From NCBI RefSeq assembly GCF_004798865.1, contig NW_025335873.1, positions 1,734,880 through 1,798,879 of the forward strand: a stretch of 64,000 bases of DNA. The letters run 5' to 3'. A program made the position numbers and the translations under genes. A model generated the notes under the pieces. It did not search any database and was not told the DNA's origin. It saw nothing but the letters and a program-made list of their open reading frames with translations. This DNA comes from Varanus komodoensis (taxonomy: Eukaryota; Chordata; Lepidosauria; Squamata; Varanidae). Positions 1 to 13,049 of this stretch are shown here, piece after piece (position 1 is the first letter of the stretch; every line of letters begins with the position of its first letter).

Positions 1-605
1 CAAAATCTGCGTCTTGTGCTGGGCCAGCGGGACAGACGGGGATTCTGTGGGTGACCCGCGCACCCCGCAGCCCAACACTCTTCCTACCTGAGCTGATGGA
101 GGGTGACTCGGCGGTGATGTTGGGGCCCCCCAGGCTGTTGGGAATCTCTCCTGGGGCAGCTCAGGGCTCCATGACAACCACAGGGCTTCCCCATCATGTG
201 ACTGGCCCAGTGCACACACTAGATTGGGCCTTCTCAGCTGGGCAGGGGGACAGTGATCCGATGGTGGGAGGCTCTGGATTGGTTCCCTTGCCACGGCCAG
301 CTCACTACCAGCTGAGGGTTTGAGTAACGGTGACGACTCCCCCGCTACAGGGGTGGGGGGCCCCATTTAGAAGGCCTGCCCTGCGAGGCGGAGGGATCCA
401 GGTGGTTTCCAGGCGGCTCTGGGACACCTTTCCAGCTGAGATGGCTGGCGGTCCTGCTGAATCCCTGGCAGTTCTCAGGTGTGCGGAGATGCCCTGGGCA
501 GCTGGCACCATCGCCCCTGCCCCCTCCGTCACTGAGCTTGTACAGAGCGGAGAGCGATGAAAGGATTCAGGAGATGGCTTGAGTGCAGATGGAGGAAAAC
601 TCCCA
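1..605 (+). mobile_element. L2-clade LINE fragment (endonuclease region), decayed
   Basis: Aligns by eye with the endonuclease part of the L2 copy at 7.1-10.2 kb. Shared landmarks are 'cagcccaacactcttcctacctgagctga', 'cccccaggctgttgg', 'cccatcatgtgactggcccag' and 'agattgggccttctc', followed by a weaker match as far as 'gatggaggaaaactccc'. It begins before the window. There are many substitutions and no usable frame, so this is an old insertion, antisense to ABL1. Confidence 0.8.
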
Positions 606-785
606 GCGAAAACAGCTGAGTCCAGGTTTGTGCTTCCATTCGGAGGCACAGAGAGTGGCAACAGAACGGTAGCTGGCTGCCTCCATTCCATCATCCACAT
701 ATATTAACCCATTTAATCAAACTGTGCACTGTAAAACTTTTGATGAAGTTTTGATGTGCTGTTTATACAATGCATCTGTTTAAAG

Positions 786-855
786 GTGCTCTGTGAACTG
801 CCCAGACAGCGTTGGCTGTTGAATGGCATAGGAATTAAATAAATAATGATGATTC
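786..855 (+). mobile_element. Possible L2 3' tail
   Basis: 'ctctgtgaactgcccag...ggcataggaattaaataaataatgatg' resembles the decayed L2 3' end (gtgagccgcccc...ggcataaaaat, then AAAT units). It could be the far end of the copy starting at 1, with the middle lost. Confidence 0.4.
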
Positions 856-1179
856 ATAAGCGGCCGCCGGGGTTCTACGACGACCATGCATGGATTAAGG
901 GCGGCCAGCACCTTGCTTGCTCCCTGCTCCCGGGGAGATGAGGGCAGAAAAAACCGCTCCCCCTGCAGCGTCTTGTGAGCGGCCTCGCTAACGCTAGGTG
1001 TCACTCTCCCCTTACGTTAAGAACGAGGTCGCAGCCCTGGGAGTGATGCCTTTTGCAGGGCAAACATCAACTGTGAAAACACTAACCATCTGCAAGGAGC
1101 TGCCACCCCGGGGACGCCGCACGACCCTCACGCTACAAACTCTTGGAAAACCATGCAGCAGCATCCATCAGTACAACAG

Positions 1180-1181
1180 AT

Positions 1182-1215
<34 letters not shown>

Positions 1216-1247
1216 GAGACAGAGAGAGAGACAGAGAGAGAGACAGA
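1180..1247. repeat. (GA)n / (GAGAGACA)n microsatellite
   Basis: About 68 bases of GA dinucleotides grading into an eight-base GAGAGACA register. It produces spurious Leu/Ser-rich frames on the minus strand. Confidence 0.98.
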
Positions 1248-2140
1248 GAAGCAACAGAAATAGAACACACAGCTCTCCTTTTCCCCCACCACAGAAAATG
1301 TTCTTGATGGCTGAATAAGACATTCCACATGTTCCTTTGACAAACAATTCCGCATTTTCTTGCACGTTGCATGCCGTCACTTCCCACAAAGATGGCATCA
1401 AAGATAGGCGTGACCAGGCCCTTGCAAGGGCCCAGGTGCCAGCAGGCGTCCACGGACAAGATGCCCCCGGCACCCCTCCTCTTCCTCACCACCGCCATCG
1501 GCTTGTCCCACACCTCTTGTTCTGGCCCAGACAAAGGAGATGGGGCACAGAATGGGCATCCGTCCTCTGCCAGCCATGCCAGCAAGCGGGGGCAAGGACA
1601 GACTGGAGCAGGCAATGGCACCAGTGAGATGGTGGAGGCATGGGGGGAGACGGGCGGGGAGGGAGTCCACCCCGTTTTAGTGCCAACAGAAACCCATTTC
1701 GCAGACTCAAGATCCTCTCCTCCTCTCCCCGCCCTGCTCCCTGCTTTGCTGAACAACTCATTTCCAGCTCTTCTGTTCCCTCGCTCTGGATCACACCCTT
1801 GGGCATGCTCCCCCCTCAAAATGTATGTTTTAGTTTAAATAAAAAGAGGAAGGGATGGAGCACCTTGGCGCATGCCAAGGATGGTGCTCGGTTTGCCCAG
1901 CTTTGGGGAGGGTGTTCAGGGAAGGGTTAGCCCGAGGGTGGCTGGCCGAGGTTCTCCCCGGTCCGAGGCACCGATCTTTCCCAAGCATCTCTGACAGCAA
2001 GCCTGCAGAATGACCGACATCCTTAAACGCACTTCAGCCTTCTGATTTAGCCTGAGACGTTGTTAAGGACGGGGTAAAAATACTGTAAATAAATACATAA
2101 AATAAATGATTTCTGGAAAACAGCAAACTCTGCCATGCTA

Positions 2141-2506
<366 letters not shown>

Positions 2507-2899
2507 CTAATGCTGAGAGGATCCTAAAAGGTTTCTGATGTGTAGTCCAAGTACAAAACTGCCTTGTGTCCACCTGCTATTGTATGGCTCTCATGCTGTC
2601 ACCTTAACAAAGGCCCTGATGACGCCTCAACAGACAGAATGATGCGGCTTTTTGATTGGCTCAGTCCTGCCAAGGTTCAGCAGTTCTCACAACCTGGAAG
2701 AGCCTTACAGAGTTTTCTTCTTGCCTGGCCTTTCTTTCCCAGTGAGATGACTCTGGAAACACCGGGAATCCAGGCCAAGTTTGCAACCCATTTATAATCC
2801 TTCCAAGAGGTTTACACACACTGTAATGTTAATCTGTCCCTTAGGGTCATGATCCCAGGCTTGCTCAACTTTCAAACTAGGAAGTGTGGTTAGTATAAA

Positions 2900-3030
2900 C
2901 CGGTTTTCCCAACTTGGAGGTCTCTAGATATTCTGGACTTCAATTTCCAGCAGCTCCAACCAGCAGGACCAATGCCCAGCAATTCTGGGGTGTTGTCCGA
3001 AACATCTGGAGGCCATCGAGGTTGAGAAAG
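2900..3030. mobile_element. Palindromic MITE-like repeat
   Basis: The left arm 'ttttcccaacttggaggtct' and right arm 'ggccatcgaggttgagaaag' are imperfect inverted repeats, and each carries an inner 'tctggact/gtccgaaacatctgg' pair. It belongs to the common squamate family whose arms read roughly 'cccaacctggggccctccagatg' then 'ttggactacaactcccatcat'. Non-coding and decayed; the superfamily is not certain. Confidence 0.65.
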
Positions 3031-6006
3031 GTGGCTTAAATGGTGGCTTACTGAAACAAGCCGGAATCAAACCCCACTCTTTGGTCCCATGTGGATGCAA
3101 CAACACAAACTAATTAGTTTAAACTGGGAAGAGGATGCTTCCAATTGCCGGAGTCCTTGTGGCTCTGGAGGGGGGAATGCATGAGAATCTGATAAAACCC
3201 ACCCAGTCCAGCATTCTGTTTCCTAGGCAAACTGGCAAGCAGTCTTGAAAAGTCAAGGGGAACGGTGGCTCCTTGTTTCTTCTCTGAACCCGATACTGCA
3301 AGATGGAAGCTTCACTTGGCACCCATACTAAATAGCTCCTCAGAGACTGATCCACGTGGTCCGTGAGATTTCCAGCAGCTAAAAGGAGCAGTGAAGAAGA
3401 GGCAGAATCCACACCAAGCTCAGATCTGCCAGGACAGGACTCACACACCATGGAAAGCACCCTTTCAGCTCTTTCTGCACTAAAACGCTGCAAGAGCCAA
3501 ACTTCTCCACGGAGGGAGCCGAGTTACGCGTTGCACGGGTCTTAGCATAAGCAATGCCGACAAGCAAGCAAGCTGAGTAGACTTATACTTTCCCCGCAGA
3601 CCCCAGGGCTGAGCAGCTGACATCAGCACACATCCTCCATCACACCCCTTCTGCAGAAAACAAACACCATCGGCTGAAGGGATGGAGTCGAAAAACGCAA
3701 GCACTGCTTTACTCTGCAGCTCTGGCTGCTCTCCTTCCCTGACTTCCACACCGTCTCCTTACCTCTGTGTGGCCAAACGACTCTTCCCCAGTTCCAGACA
3801 AGCCAAGCCACAGGATGCTGCCTCATTTTTTTTTAACCAGGTCAGAATATCTCTTCGCTGAGCAGAGAACTAACTACTCTGACCGGCCATGGTTTTCCAG
3901 GGTCTAAGAGGGAGCTTTCTCACCGCTTGCTCGCTGCTCCTAGCTGAGCCCTTCTATGGGCAAAACCTGCACTCATCCCTGGAGGCATTTCCCCAGCTGG
4001 GATTGTGGCAGGCCTCCTCTTTGCCGGAATAATATCCGCGCTGGAAAGCTCGCTTCCACTGTCCACCCCTCAGGAGAGAAGCAGAAGGGAGAGAAGAACA
4101 AACGCTTTAAGGATCTCATTTCATGAGGGGCTGAACCTTGAGTTCTGAGTCAGACTGGAGCCACTTTGTTCATCATTGCATCTGAATGATTTTCCTGAGG
4201 GAAATATACAGAAGCTTGTACACGAAAGGAGGGCTGTTGAATGGTAAGGGCCTTGAACCCCGGGAGACGCAGCATATCCCTCTGAGCACTCCGCAAATGC
4301 TCACTACCAGCCAGGCAAGCTCTCTGCACTGGATGAGCTTGAGTGAAAGAAGAGCAAGGAGGTTACTGAAGTTCAACAGGTCGCATAGGGAACTTTCCCA
4401 GTGTTCAAAAGCCAGGGTAGATTTTCAGAGCCATGGCCAGGCCCAAGGCCCTTCAGCTTACTAGGAAAAGCGTTGGATAAAACTGCTGTAGAGAAGGGCT
4501 GCTTTGGCTGTGAGAACAAAACTGTTTGTCAACACAGCTTTGTCCCTCCCTTGTCCCAGGAAAGTGGGATGGGGCACTAGAACCTCTGCAGTGCAGAATT
4601 TTGTAAAACCCACGGCAAGGAATGCTGTCTTTTGTTCTGGGCTCTGGGAGAGGAACTGATGCACTGGCCACCTAGGCAGCTCTGGAGGCCCACCAACTTC
4701 CCCTGGACTGTTTGGGGGACCAAGAGTACTCCAGAAGAGGGGAGTGCAAGCTTCCTCTTGCTTGTTTATGAACAGCATCCTGAACATGGGTGGCTTAGGG
4801 TCTTCCTAACCGCCCTCAAATATAAATTAGGCACCTCACGCTGGACCAGACCCTTGGCATGAATACGCTTTGAGGGCTGGGAAGGAAGGCAAGTTTTCCT
4901 TTCCCAGCATCTGTACTCCTAATTGTCCCATGTCCATCCTCAGGAGAGAGGGAGAACTCTTTCGTTTCTGGCAGGAAGAGTAACGGCGAGCATCTGGAGA
5001 CACTGCTGATCCTGGTGATGCTGGCCACCGCCCCTCCAGCCAGCTCCAATCCGGGTTGTTCCACACCAACATCTGCACGCCTCAGACCCACCCCGAGAGT
5101 GCAATGGAGGACAGAGAACAGCCAGGTCCTGCACACCTCGGCGGTGCTTCCTTCCCACGCCACGCTGACACAGTCACGGGAGGGGGCTTTCCGGACCCTC
5201 CCACCACACCACAGACCACCAGAGCAGCTTGCCTGGACTGCGAAGGTTTGCAAACACAAAATCCCACGCGCACGTTGGGGGCTGTGACAACTGCACCATC
5301 TATGCAGCCCGGCCTCCCACCCTGCCTTGCCAGACCCCGGTGTGGGGAGAGAGATCATTTTATCAAGCAGCTAATACATCTTTATAGCACAGTGATGTAA
5401 GAACTGGGTCCATGGAGAGCTGCGTTATCTCCCTCCATTCTCTTCACCTTGTTTATTCTTTTTTCCCTCTAAAACGTGTTTTATACATTTCTGATGAGAG
5501 GCCATCGGCCGCTTCCCTTAATGAATTTTCCTTGTCGGTATCTATTCTCAACAATGCTGATTAAAACAACTCTGGGGAAAGAGGAGCCATTAACCTGCTT
5601 AGCACAGATCTAAACTAATTACCGTAGGCACTGCTTGATGGTTCCCCCAGCAGAAGCGATATGGGTGGGATGCAACGGAGCCCCTTCCAACAAAGCTGTT
5701 ACGGGCTGCGCACAGGGGTACATCAAGCCGCTAATGTGCTGTGGAATGCAGCTGTCTCGTATCAGCTGGAGGATCTCACGAGAGACTCACGCATCTTCCT
5801 AGCGATCTGTCTGGAGAGCTGTGATGTTCGCTTTGAGGCATGAAAGGGAGTTGCTTCACTAGAGAAAGATGCTACTGAGATTCTGCCCCGGAAAAGCCCG
5901 GGAAGGTTCAGTAAGAATGCAGAGACAGCTCAATGCCCACATCTTACGGGGGAACTGCCTAATTTGCATAATCCTTCCTTCAGATATTGCATTCCTCTGT
6001 AGAGCA

Positions 6007-6111
6007 GCCTTTCTCCGCCTGGTACTCCAGATGTTTTCAACTAGAAGTTCCAGAAATCCCCGCCAGGAGCTGAAGTCCAAACATATGGCAAGAACCAGCT
6101 TAGGGAGGGCT
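6007..6111. mobile_element. Palindromic MITE-like repeat
   Basis: Same family as 2900-3030. The left arm is 'gcctttctccgcctggtactccagatg', the inner part 'agaagttccagaaatcccc', and the right arm 'tgaagtccaaacatatgg...ttagggagggc'. Decayed, in intron 3 about 450 bases from exon 3. Confidence 0.6.
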
Positions 6112-6539
6112 GCTGTACTTATGATCAACCGCCAGCACCAAATCAGTGCCAACTGCTCACAAGGCTGGTTCCGACATAATGTCTGGGGGGATCCCACTGG
6201 GGGAGAGGAGACTCACCTTCCCTGTGTATTGAGCCCCCCAAATCCTCCTCCCCATGCCAATTATGCTCAGAAAGCCCCCTTTTCACTGCCATCAGTGACA
6301 AGGTTTGGCCCCGTACAAGAGCCCAGTAATGCCCTGATCAGGGAGGCGAGCGACAGACAGACGTGGCTGATGAAATCTCCTCCCAGGGCCACAGTCCTAG
6401 TCCGAATCCCAGACTCCCACTTGCAACGGAAAAGAGAAATGACAGAGACTTGATGGCTGAGTTCCCCGTGTCCCACCCAGCCGCACCTTCATTTGTGCTC
6501 CGGAGCAGGTCGCAGCTCCAAGTGGCCCCCAGAAGGTCA

Positions 6540-6878
<339 letters not shown>

Positions 6879-7074
6879 TTAAAAACGTCATTCCCAGCAC
6901 TTGTTTGTATATGTGCAAAAACACACAAGGAGGTGGAAAACACACAAGGCGCCGACAGAAGAGGCACCGCGCACACGACACCTGCGCGCGCGGCAGCAGC
7001 AGAGGCAGCAAACGCCCGCACCCCGGACTCCACCACCTGCGCTGACTGCCGGCATGCCCGGCACGTGTGAGAGG

Positions 7075-10000
7075 CGTGGCTGGGCACGGCGAACGTCGGA
7101 GGGAGGAAGCCCTGTGCCCTGAAAAGCGCCGGCGGCGGCCGGGCCGGCGGCCGAAGGTCGTTGGGTGCCGAGCGGGGGGCTGGGCTGGCCAGGGGGCTTT
7201 GTTTGCCTGCGTGATTTTTAGCCTTCCTGCTATGCTGCGTGTCAGTGTAAGTTTTTAATTGTTTTTATAATTTTAGTTGTTTTATGGAGTCGTCCCTGGC
7301 CATGTTGCCACTTGCGTTTCCTGGGGAGCGCACGGGCGCTGCCATTGGGGTAGTCTTGGGCAATGGACGTTACAGCGGTGGGAGCTTAACGTGTCCGCAT
7401 AGAAGAAGGAGGGACAGATGGTTGACACCTGTCCCTACTTCTGGTTTTGCTCCCAGCCAGAGGGTGCCAGGGAGTTTTGTCAGCCGCCCCTCGGGTCTGA
7501 CGGTGCTGTTGCTTAACGCCAGGTCGGTCAATAACAAATCTTCCCTCATCCATGACTTGATTGTGGATGAGGGGGCCGACCTGGCTTGCATAACGGAGAC
7601 CTGGGCGGGAGGGGGGGATGTTGCCCTCTCCCAACTATGCCCGCCCGGGTATCTGGTTCAGCACTGTTCGCGCCCAGAGGGGAGGGGAGGGGGGGTCGCT
7701 TTGGTTTACCGAGCCTCCATCTCCCTCACAGGACTTCTGGTCCCCTCGAGGCCGGGGCTGGAGTGCCTCTACTTGGTGTTGGGCGACCGAGACAGATTGG
7801 GGATTCTGTTGGTGTACCGTGCACCCTTCTGCCCAACAGTCTCCCTGCCTGAGCTGACGGAGATCGTCTCGGACCTGGTGTTGAGGACCCCCAGGATGTT
7901 GGTCCTGGGGGACTTCAATCTCCATGCCGAGACTGATCTGACCGGGGCGGCTCAGGACTTCATGGTCTCCATGGTGGCCATGGGGCTGTCTCAACATGTC
8001 ATCGGCCCGACCCATGAACGTGGACACACCCTGGACCTGATTTTCTCGACGGGACAGGAAGAGGGTGGTCTGAGGGTGAGGAATTTATGTTTGACTCCCC
8101 TGTCATGGTCAGATCACTTCCTGGTGAGGTTTGTGCTCGAGAGCGACTTCTCCCTCTGTAAGGGTGCAGACCCGATTGTGTGGGTCCGCCCCCGGAGCCG
8201 GATGGATCCGGAAGGATTCCTGAAGGCCCTGGGGGAGTTTCCGGCTGACAAGACGGGTGCTCCTGTCGAGGCTCTGGTCGAACTGTGGAATGGGGAGATG
8301 ACCAGGGCTGTAGACACGATCGCTCCTAAGCGCCCTCTCCCACCGGGCAGAGCCCGCACCTCCCCTTGGTATACCCCTGAATTGAGGGCGATGAAGCAGG
8401 TTGGGAGACGGCTAGAGCGTAGGTGGAGGAAATCACGTGATGAATCTGACCGAACACACTTGAGAGCCCACTATCGGGCCTATGCTGTGGCGGTGAGGGT
8501 GGCGAAAAAGAGATATTTTTCCGCTTCCATTGCCTCCTCACAATGCTGTCCGGCAGAGCTTTTTCGAGTGGTGCATGGCCTGGTTTGTCCAGGTCCGAAA
8601 GAAGACCTGGTTCCACCCTCAAAGGCCCGCTGTGACGACTTTGCCAGGCATTTCAGGGAGAAAATCGCTCAGATTCGTCACGAGCTGGATTCCACTATTG
8701 ATACAGAGGTTTTAAGGGAGACGCCAATGCCGCCGTCTGGTCCAGAATTATTGGATGAATTTCAGTTATTGCGGCCCGATGATGTGGACAAGGTGCTTGG
8801 ACGAGTACGTCCCACCACTTGCTTATTGGACCCTTGCCCGTCTTGGTTAATAAATAATTCCAAGCACGGGATTGGGACCTGGATTTTGGAAGTGATTAAC
8901 ACTTCTCTGAGGGAGGGTCGGGTGTCTGCCCCTTTAAAGGAGGCGGTAGTCCGACCAGTCCTGAAGAAGGCGTCACTGGATCCAGAGATGGCCACTAATT
9001 ATAGACCAGTGGCCAACATCCCGTTTCTGGGCAAGGTGTTAGAGCGAGTGGTGGCGGGACAACTCCAAGCACTCTTGGATGAAACTGATTATCTGGACCC
9101 ATTTCAGTCTGGCTTCAGACCTGGGGACGGTACTGAATCTGCCTTGGTCGCCCTGTACGATGACCTGTGCAGGGAGAAAGACAGGGGGAGTGCGTCCATG
9201 TTGGTTCTCCTGGACCTCTCAGTGGCTTTCGATAAACTGAAGCTCAATCCAGACAAGACGGAGGTCCTGTTGGTTGGTGGTTCTGGCTTTGGAGAGGGTG
9301 AACTGAACCTTGTTCTGAATGGGGTTGCACTCCCTCTTAGGGACAAGGTTCGCAGCTTGGGAGTGCTCCTCGACCCGGAGCTTTCACTAGAAGCTCAGGT
9401 GACTGCAGTGGCGAGGAGCGCTTTCCTCCAGCTTTGGCTGATCCACCAGCTGCGCCCCTATCTGGAGTATGACTGCCTCGCGACAGTGACACATGCATTG
9501 GTGACTTCCCGTCTCAACTTCTGTAACGCGCTCTACATGGGGCTACCCTTGAAGATGGTCCGGATACTTCAACTGGTTCAAAACAGAGCTGCCAGGCTGC
9601 TGACGGGGACTGGGTGTTGTGTTCACATGACTCCAGTTCTCCGTCAGCTTCACTGGCTTCCCATTGAAGTCCGGGCCCAATTCAAGGTGTTGGTGATGAC
9701 CTATAAAGCCCTAAATGGCTTGGGTCCTGGTTACCTGAAGGAGCGCTTGCTTCCATATATGCCCAGCCGCCCCTTGAGATCAGCGGGGGAGGCCCTTCTC
9801 CGGGAACCCTCCATGAAAGAAATTAGGAGGGTGGGTACTCGGAGGAGGGCTTTCTCTGCGGTGGCGCCTAAGTTATGGAACGCGCTCCCCAGAGAGGTCC
9901 GCCTGGCGCCGTCGTTATTTGTTTTTCGGCGCCAGGCGAAGACCTTTTTATTCAAGCGGCATTTTAACTGTTAACATTATTGGTTTTATCTGGCCAGGGC

Positions 10001-10160
10001 GGCTTATTTTATACTGTACTGTTGTATTTTAATTTTATATTTATATTTTAATTTATATTATAATTATTTTAATTTATTGATGTGAGCCGCCCCGAGGCTT
10101 CGGCGAATGGGGCGGCATAAAAATGTTTTAATAAATAAATAAATAAATAAATAAATAAAA
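7075..10160 (+). mobile_element. L2-clade LINE, near full length, with RT core deleted
   Basis: A non-LTR retrotransposon antisense to ABL1. A CpG-rich leader (about 7075-7260) precedes an 896-codon open frame at 7284-9974. Residues ~70-260 are an apurinic-type endonuclease (LLNARSVNNKSSLIHDLI, ITETW, LGDFNLHA, and the DHF of SWSDHFLVRF). The middle holds the RT N-terminal part (VRPVLKKASLDPEMATNYRPV, FQSGFRPGDGTESAL, VLLDLSVAFD). At about 9233 the text jumps to KLKLNPDKTEVLLVGG, so roughly 100 residues with the GVPQG and YADD blocks are absent, in frame. The C-terminal part is the L2 tail domain (NFCNALYMGLP, LHWLPIEVRAQFKVL, YKALNGLGPGYLKERL, FLFKRHF). The 3' end reads gagccgccccgaggcttcggcg...ggcggcataaaaatg and then (AAAT)n. 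The long open frame indicates a young copy, but without the YADD block it cannot encode an active RT. The 5' boundary is approximate, and no clear target duplication was found. Confidence 0.92.
10130..10160. repeat. (AAAT)n tail of the L2 LINE
   Basis: About eight AAAT units directly after the L2 3' end; the typical terminal repeat of this family here. Confidence 0.9.
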
Positions 10161-10681
10161 AGTGCTGGAAAATCCCCTGCAGCATCAACAGTTAAAAGCA
10201 TCTGAAAAATAAGGAATTCCTGTCTTCCTTGAATTGGAAATCTCAAAGTGCATCGTAATTCTATTTTATTCCTTGGGCGCTTGTGATTATTGAATACATT
10301 GTGTCCCGCAGTTCCACTTGTTTCTTCAGCTTTCAGGATTATTTTCCTAAAGAAGCTCTCTTGAGTTAGCTCTTTTCTGGTTTTAAGGAGTTGTTGAAAA
10401 CTTTCTTTTACAGGAAAGTTTTTGGTTCTCTGGAGTGGACACAGATTTTCGACTGCATTTTATAATACATGACAGATTGCCTTGACTTTCATGATTTTGT
10501 TGAATGTTGTAGTCTGTGCTGTGTTATTTGTTTAACATGAGTTTTGTATTTTTTGGGTGGATTAACATACAGAATGTGCATTTTAGAATGAATTCATGAA
10601 TGGATAGTTTTCAGGGAAATTCTTACTCCAAACCTGACAAGTCCACCCCCTTTCCCTTGGACATTCACACATGTTTTCAAC

Positions 10682-10769
10682 CAGCCCTCCCAACCAGATC
10701 CTCCTCAAATGCGCTGAATTTTCAAATCCCAGCATGCGGGCGTCTCCAACACCAGTTGGGGAAGGCTGT
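10682..10769. mobile_element. MITE-like palindrome beside exon 2
   Basis: 'cagccctcccaaccagatcctcctcaaatg' pairs imperfectly with 'cgtctccaacaccagttggggaaggctg', with an inner 'ttcaaatcccagcatgc'. Same family as the other palindromic repeats. It ends 35 bases from the exon 2 donor. Confidence 0.55.
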
Positions 10770-10803
10770 TTAGGTTGGTCCCCATATACTACAATCCACT
10801 CAC

Positions 10804-10977
10804 CTTTAGTTATGCTGAGAGTGTTGTCTCCACTTGCTACGAAGTCATATAGGGCCACAAAAAGGTTCGGGTCGTTTTCTCCAGGACCAGACAGGAGGTT
10901 TTCCTTGGAGTTCCAGCGGGCAGCTTCGCTCAGGCCCTGGGGCTCAAATTCAGAGACTCCTGGCCTCTGAAGGGCCT
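10804..10977 (-). CDS. ABL1: ABL1 exon 2 (common exon; SH3 N-terminal half)
   Basis: This is the first exon shared by all ABL1 isoforms, the exon joined to BCR in human BCR-ABL1. It encodes residues 27-84: [24 protein letters not shown], then [16 protein letters not shown] and the SH3 start [20 protein letters not shown]70, in the ALYDF motif that lines the SH3 ligand groove, is intact. The acceptor is a strong polypyrimidine tract (TTTTCTGCCTTTCTTTCCAG) followed by AGGCCCTTCAG, and the donor is CTAAAG/GTGAGT. Its 174 bp is exactly the mammalian length. Compared with remembered human sequence, the short leader between EALQRP and FEPQGL has several substitutions, while SH3 itself is nearly unchanged. 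Confidence 0.97.
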
Positions 10978-11289
10978 CTGGAAAGAAAGGCAGAAAAGGA
11001 GAGGGGAAGACAAAAGGGTCATTCGGAGTGATCCGCATCCTTCCCCTTCCCCTTCCCGATTCTCCAACCCCCAAGCTCTTGTGACTTTTGAATCATTGTA
11101 TTTCCAAAGCCCTTTCGCAAATAAGTATACCATAAAACAAATAAAACAAATGTCCCACCCAGCATGGAGCAAGTCTAAAATGGGGGGTCTACTGGGATGC
11201 AACCGCTCCAGGCCATCATACCTGTGGGGTAGTCCTCCTCACTTACACCACTGCAGCCATACAGCAGCAAAGTACCCTGTGAGATGCTT

Positions 11290-11366
11290 TTGCCTACAAC
11301 TCCCATGATCCCTCACCATTGACTCTACATGTCAGGGCTTGTGGGAGTTGCATTCCTATACATCAG
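11290..11366. mobile_element. MITE-like palindrome (fragment)
   Basis: 'tgcctacaactcccatgatccctcaccattgac' is mirrored by 'tgtcagggcttgtgggagttgcatt'. This is the inner part of the same palindromic family; the outer arms are lost. Confidence 0.6.
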
Positions 11367-12424
11367 GAAAGCTACAAGTGACCCACCACAGAGATGGAGA
11401 CTTGGGGGAATCTCTCTGGGTTCCTTTAGCTCTGGATTTCTTGCAGATTCACCACGGGTTAAGAGACAGTCAAGAAGCTTCTTCACCTTGCCACCCCTGT
11501 TCAGCCCAGTCATCTCTATAATCTCTGGGTGCGACTGACCAGCAGCAATACTGAACTAATAAGCAGCATCTGTTAAAACTATTTCTGAGTGTTTTAAAAA
11601 GGGGGAGAGCAAGGGAGAGGGGGAGAGATGGGTTATGCATGCATGCACTGGGAGAGCCCTTAAGATCTCACATCATTATGAGATGTACACAAGATGACGG
11701 CTGGAATTTTAATCCAGTTGGGATGCCATAGGCTGAACTTCATGCCGATGTATTATTAGTTTGTTTTAGTGAAATATTTTTCCTATACAGGATATGTGGC
11801 AACAATTAATTCTTGGGTTCAAAACAGAAATAAGTGTTCTCTCTCTCCCCCATATTCACACACACACATCTGTTCTTCCCACTTTACTCTTTGATTCTAA
11901 AACTATAGCACTGCTGCTGGTGCTAAAACTCTACGGGATATTCCAGGATTTATAAGAAAGAAAAGATGGGGTATAAATCAAATAAATAAATTTACTGGGA
12001 TATATTTCCCTATCAAGATATAAACTAGGTTAGCAATTTTTCATGTAAGATTATTAGTCTTCTTTGGCTACTAATTATGCATTATAATGTAAAATTGCAG
12101 TTATAAGCTTAGCTGAAATAAGGATTGTTGCTGATTCTTTGTGAAACTTGCTGCCTCTACTCTTAGAAGCAATTTTTGTACATTACCCTTTGTTAACTTT
12201 TTCTTTTTGATGGTCTATGTTCTTCTTTCTGTTTCTTATTATTTACCATGGTTTTAACACTCTACCCCACTAGCTAGTCTTAGTTTAAAGAAGTATCTAA
12301 CTCCATTAAACATCTGGTATTTCATTAGGTCATGGTGGGAAGGCTGAAGCCATTTAAAATAGCTGCCATATTCCCCAGCTCTTGCTTCAGTTTAGGGACT
12401 CGCCCTTGGAGACCCCAGCTCATT

Positions 12425-12490
12425 AAGTGGAGCACATTCTTCGCTTGCTCAGCTTCTCAGGTTCAATTCCTACTATCTCCAGGTTAAAGA
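12425..12490 (+). mobile_element. tRNA-derived SINE head
   Basis: 'aagtggagcacattc...' (A-box region) followed by 'aggttcaattcctactatctcc' (B-box) and 'aggttaaag' matches the 5' head of a common squamate tRNA SINE (consensus as I recall it: ggttcaatccctggcatctccagttaaaa). Only about 65 bases remain. Confidence 0.6.
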
Positions 12491-13049
12491 AAGCCAGCCA
12501 GCCCGTCTTTATTTTAGGAAATGAGCGTGCTGAGGTCGACCAGTGCAAATCCTATTCATGCACACAGAAAGAGGAAAGCAGCATACAGTTCCCAGCATTC
12601 CTGCCAGCATGCTGGCTGGGGGATGCTGGGAGACAGAGGAAATTTCCCCCTCTAACCCTGGACGGGATTGTGCCCTAAGCCACAACTGTGACGCGCTCTC
12701 TCAGAGATGAGAGGCTGTACGCCTGAGTTCCTGTAGCTGATGAACGGCAGAAAGAACCATCTCTGGCCGCCTTGCTTGTGGAGTTCCTACAAGCATCGGG
12801 GCGCACGACTGTGGATCACAGGATGGTGGACATGACTGTCCTTTGGTGTGACCCAGAATGGTGGTTCTTATGGTCCTGTGCATGGTGTGGGGGAATGGGT
12901 ACTGAAGGGTTCTCATGTAACGCTAGGAATCCAGGGTCATGCAATGCCACTGACCAGCAATAGATGCAGGACAGAGGAAAACAAACAAGAATTGCTCCAA
13001 TATGGAACCTGCTATCAGATGATGTGGAAACAGCTCTGGACTCCAATGG

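Noticed and set aside
1133-1819. 228-codon minus-strand frame
   Set aside because: Its C-terminal part is the GA microsatellite read as Ser/Leu, and the rest has no recognisable domain. Chance frame in intron 4.
5015-5400. Overlapping plus-strand frames of 90 and 114 codons
   Set aside because: Low-complexity Pro/Thr/Arg composition, mutual overlap in different frames, no splice logic and no known family.
10583-11074. Whole 163-codon frame as a coding unit
   Set aside because: Only 10804-10977 matches ABL1 and is bounded by splice sites. The flanks are intron and part of a MITE.
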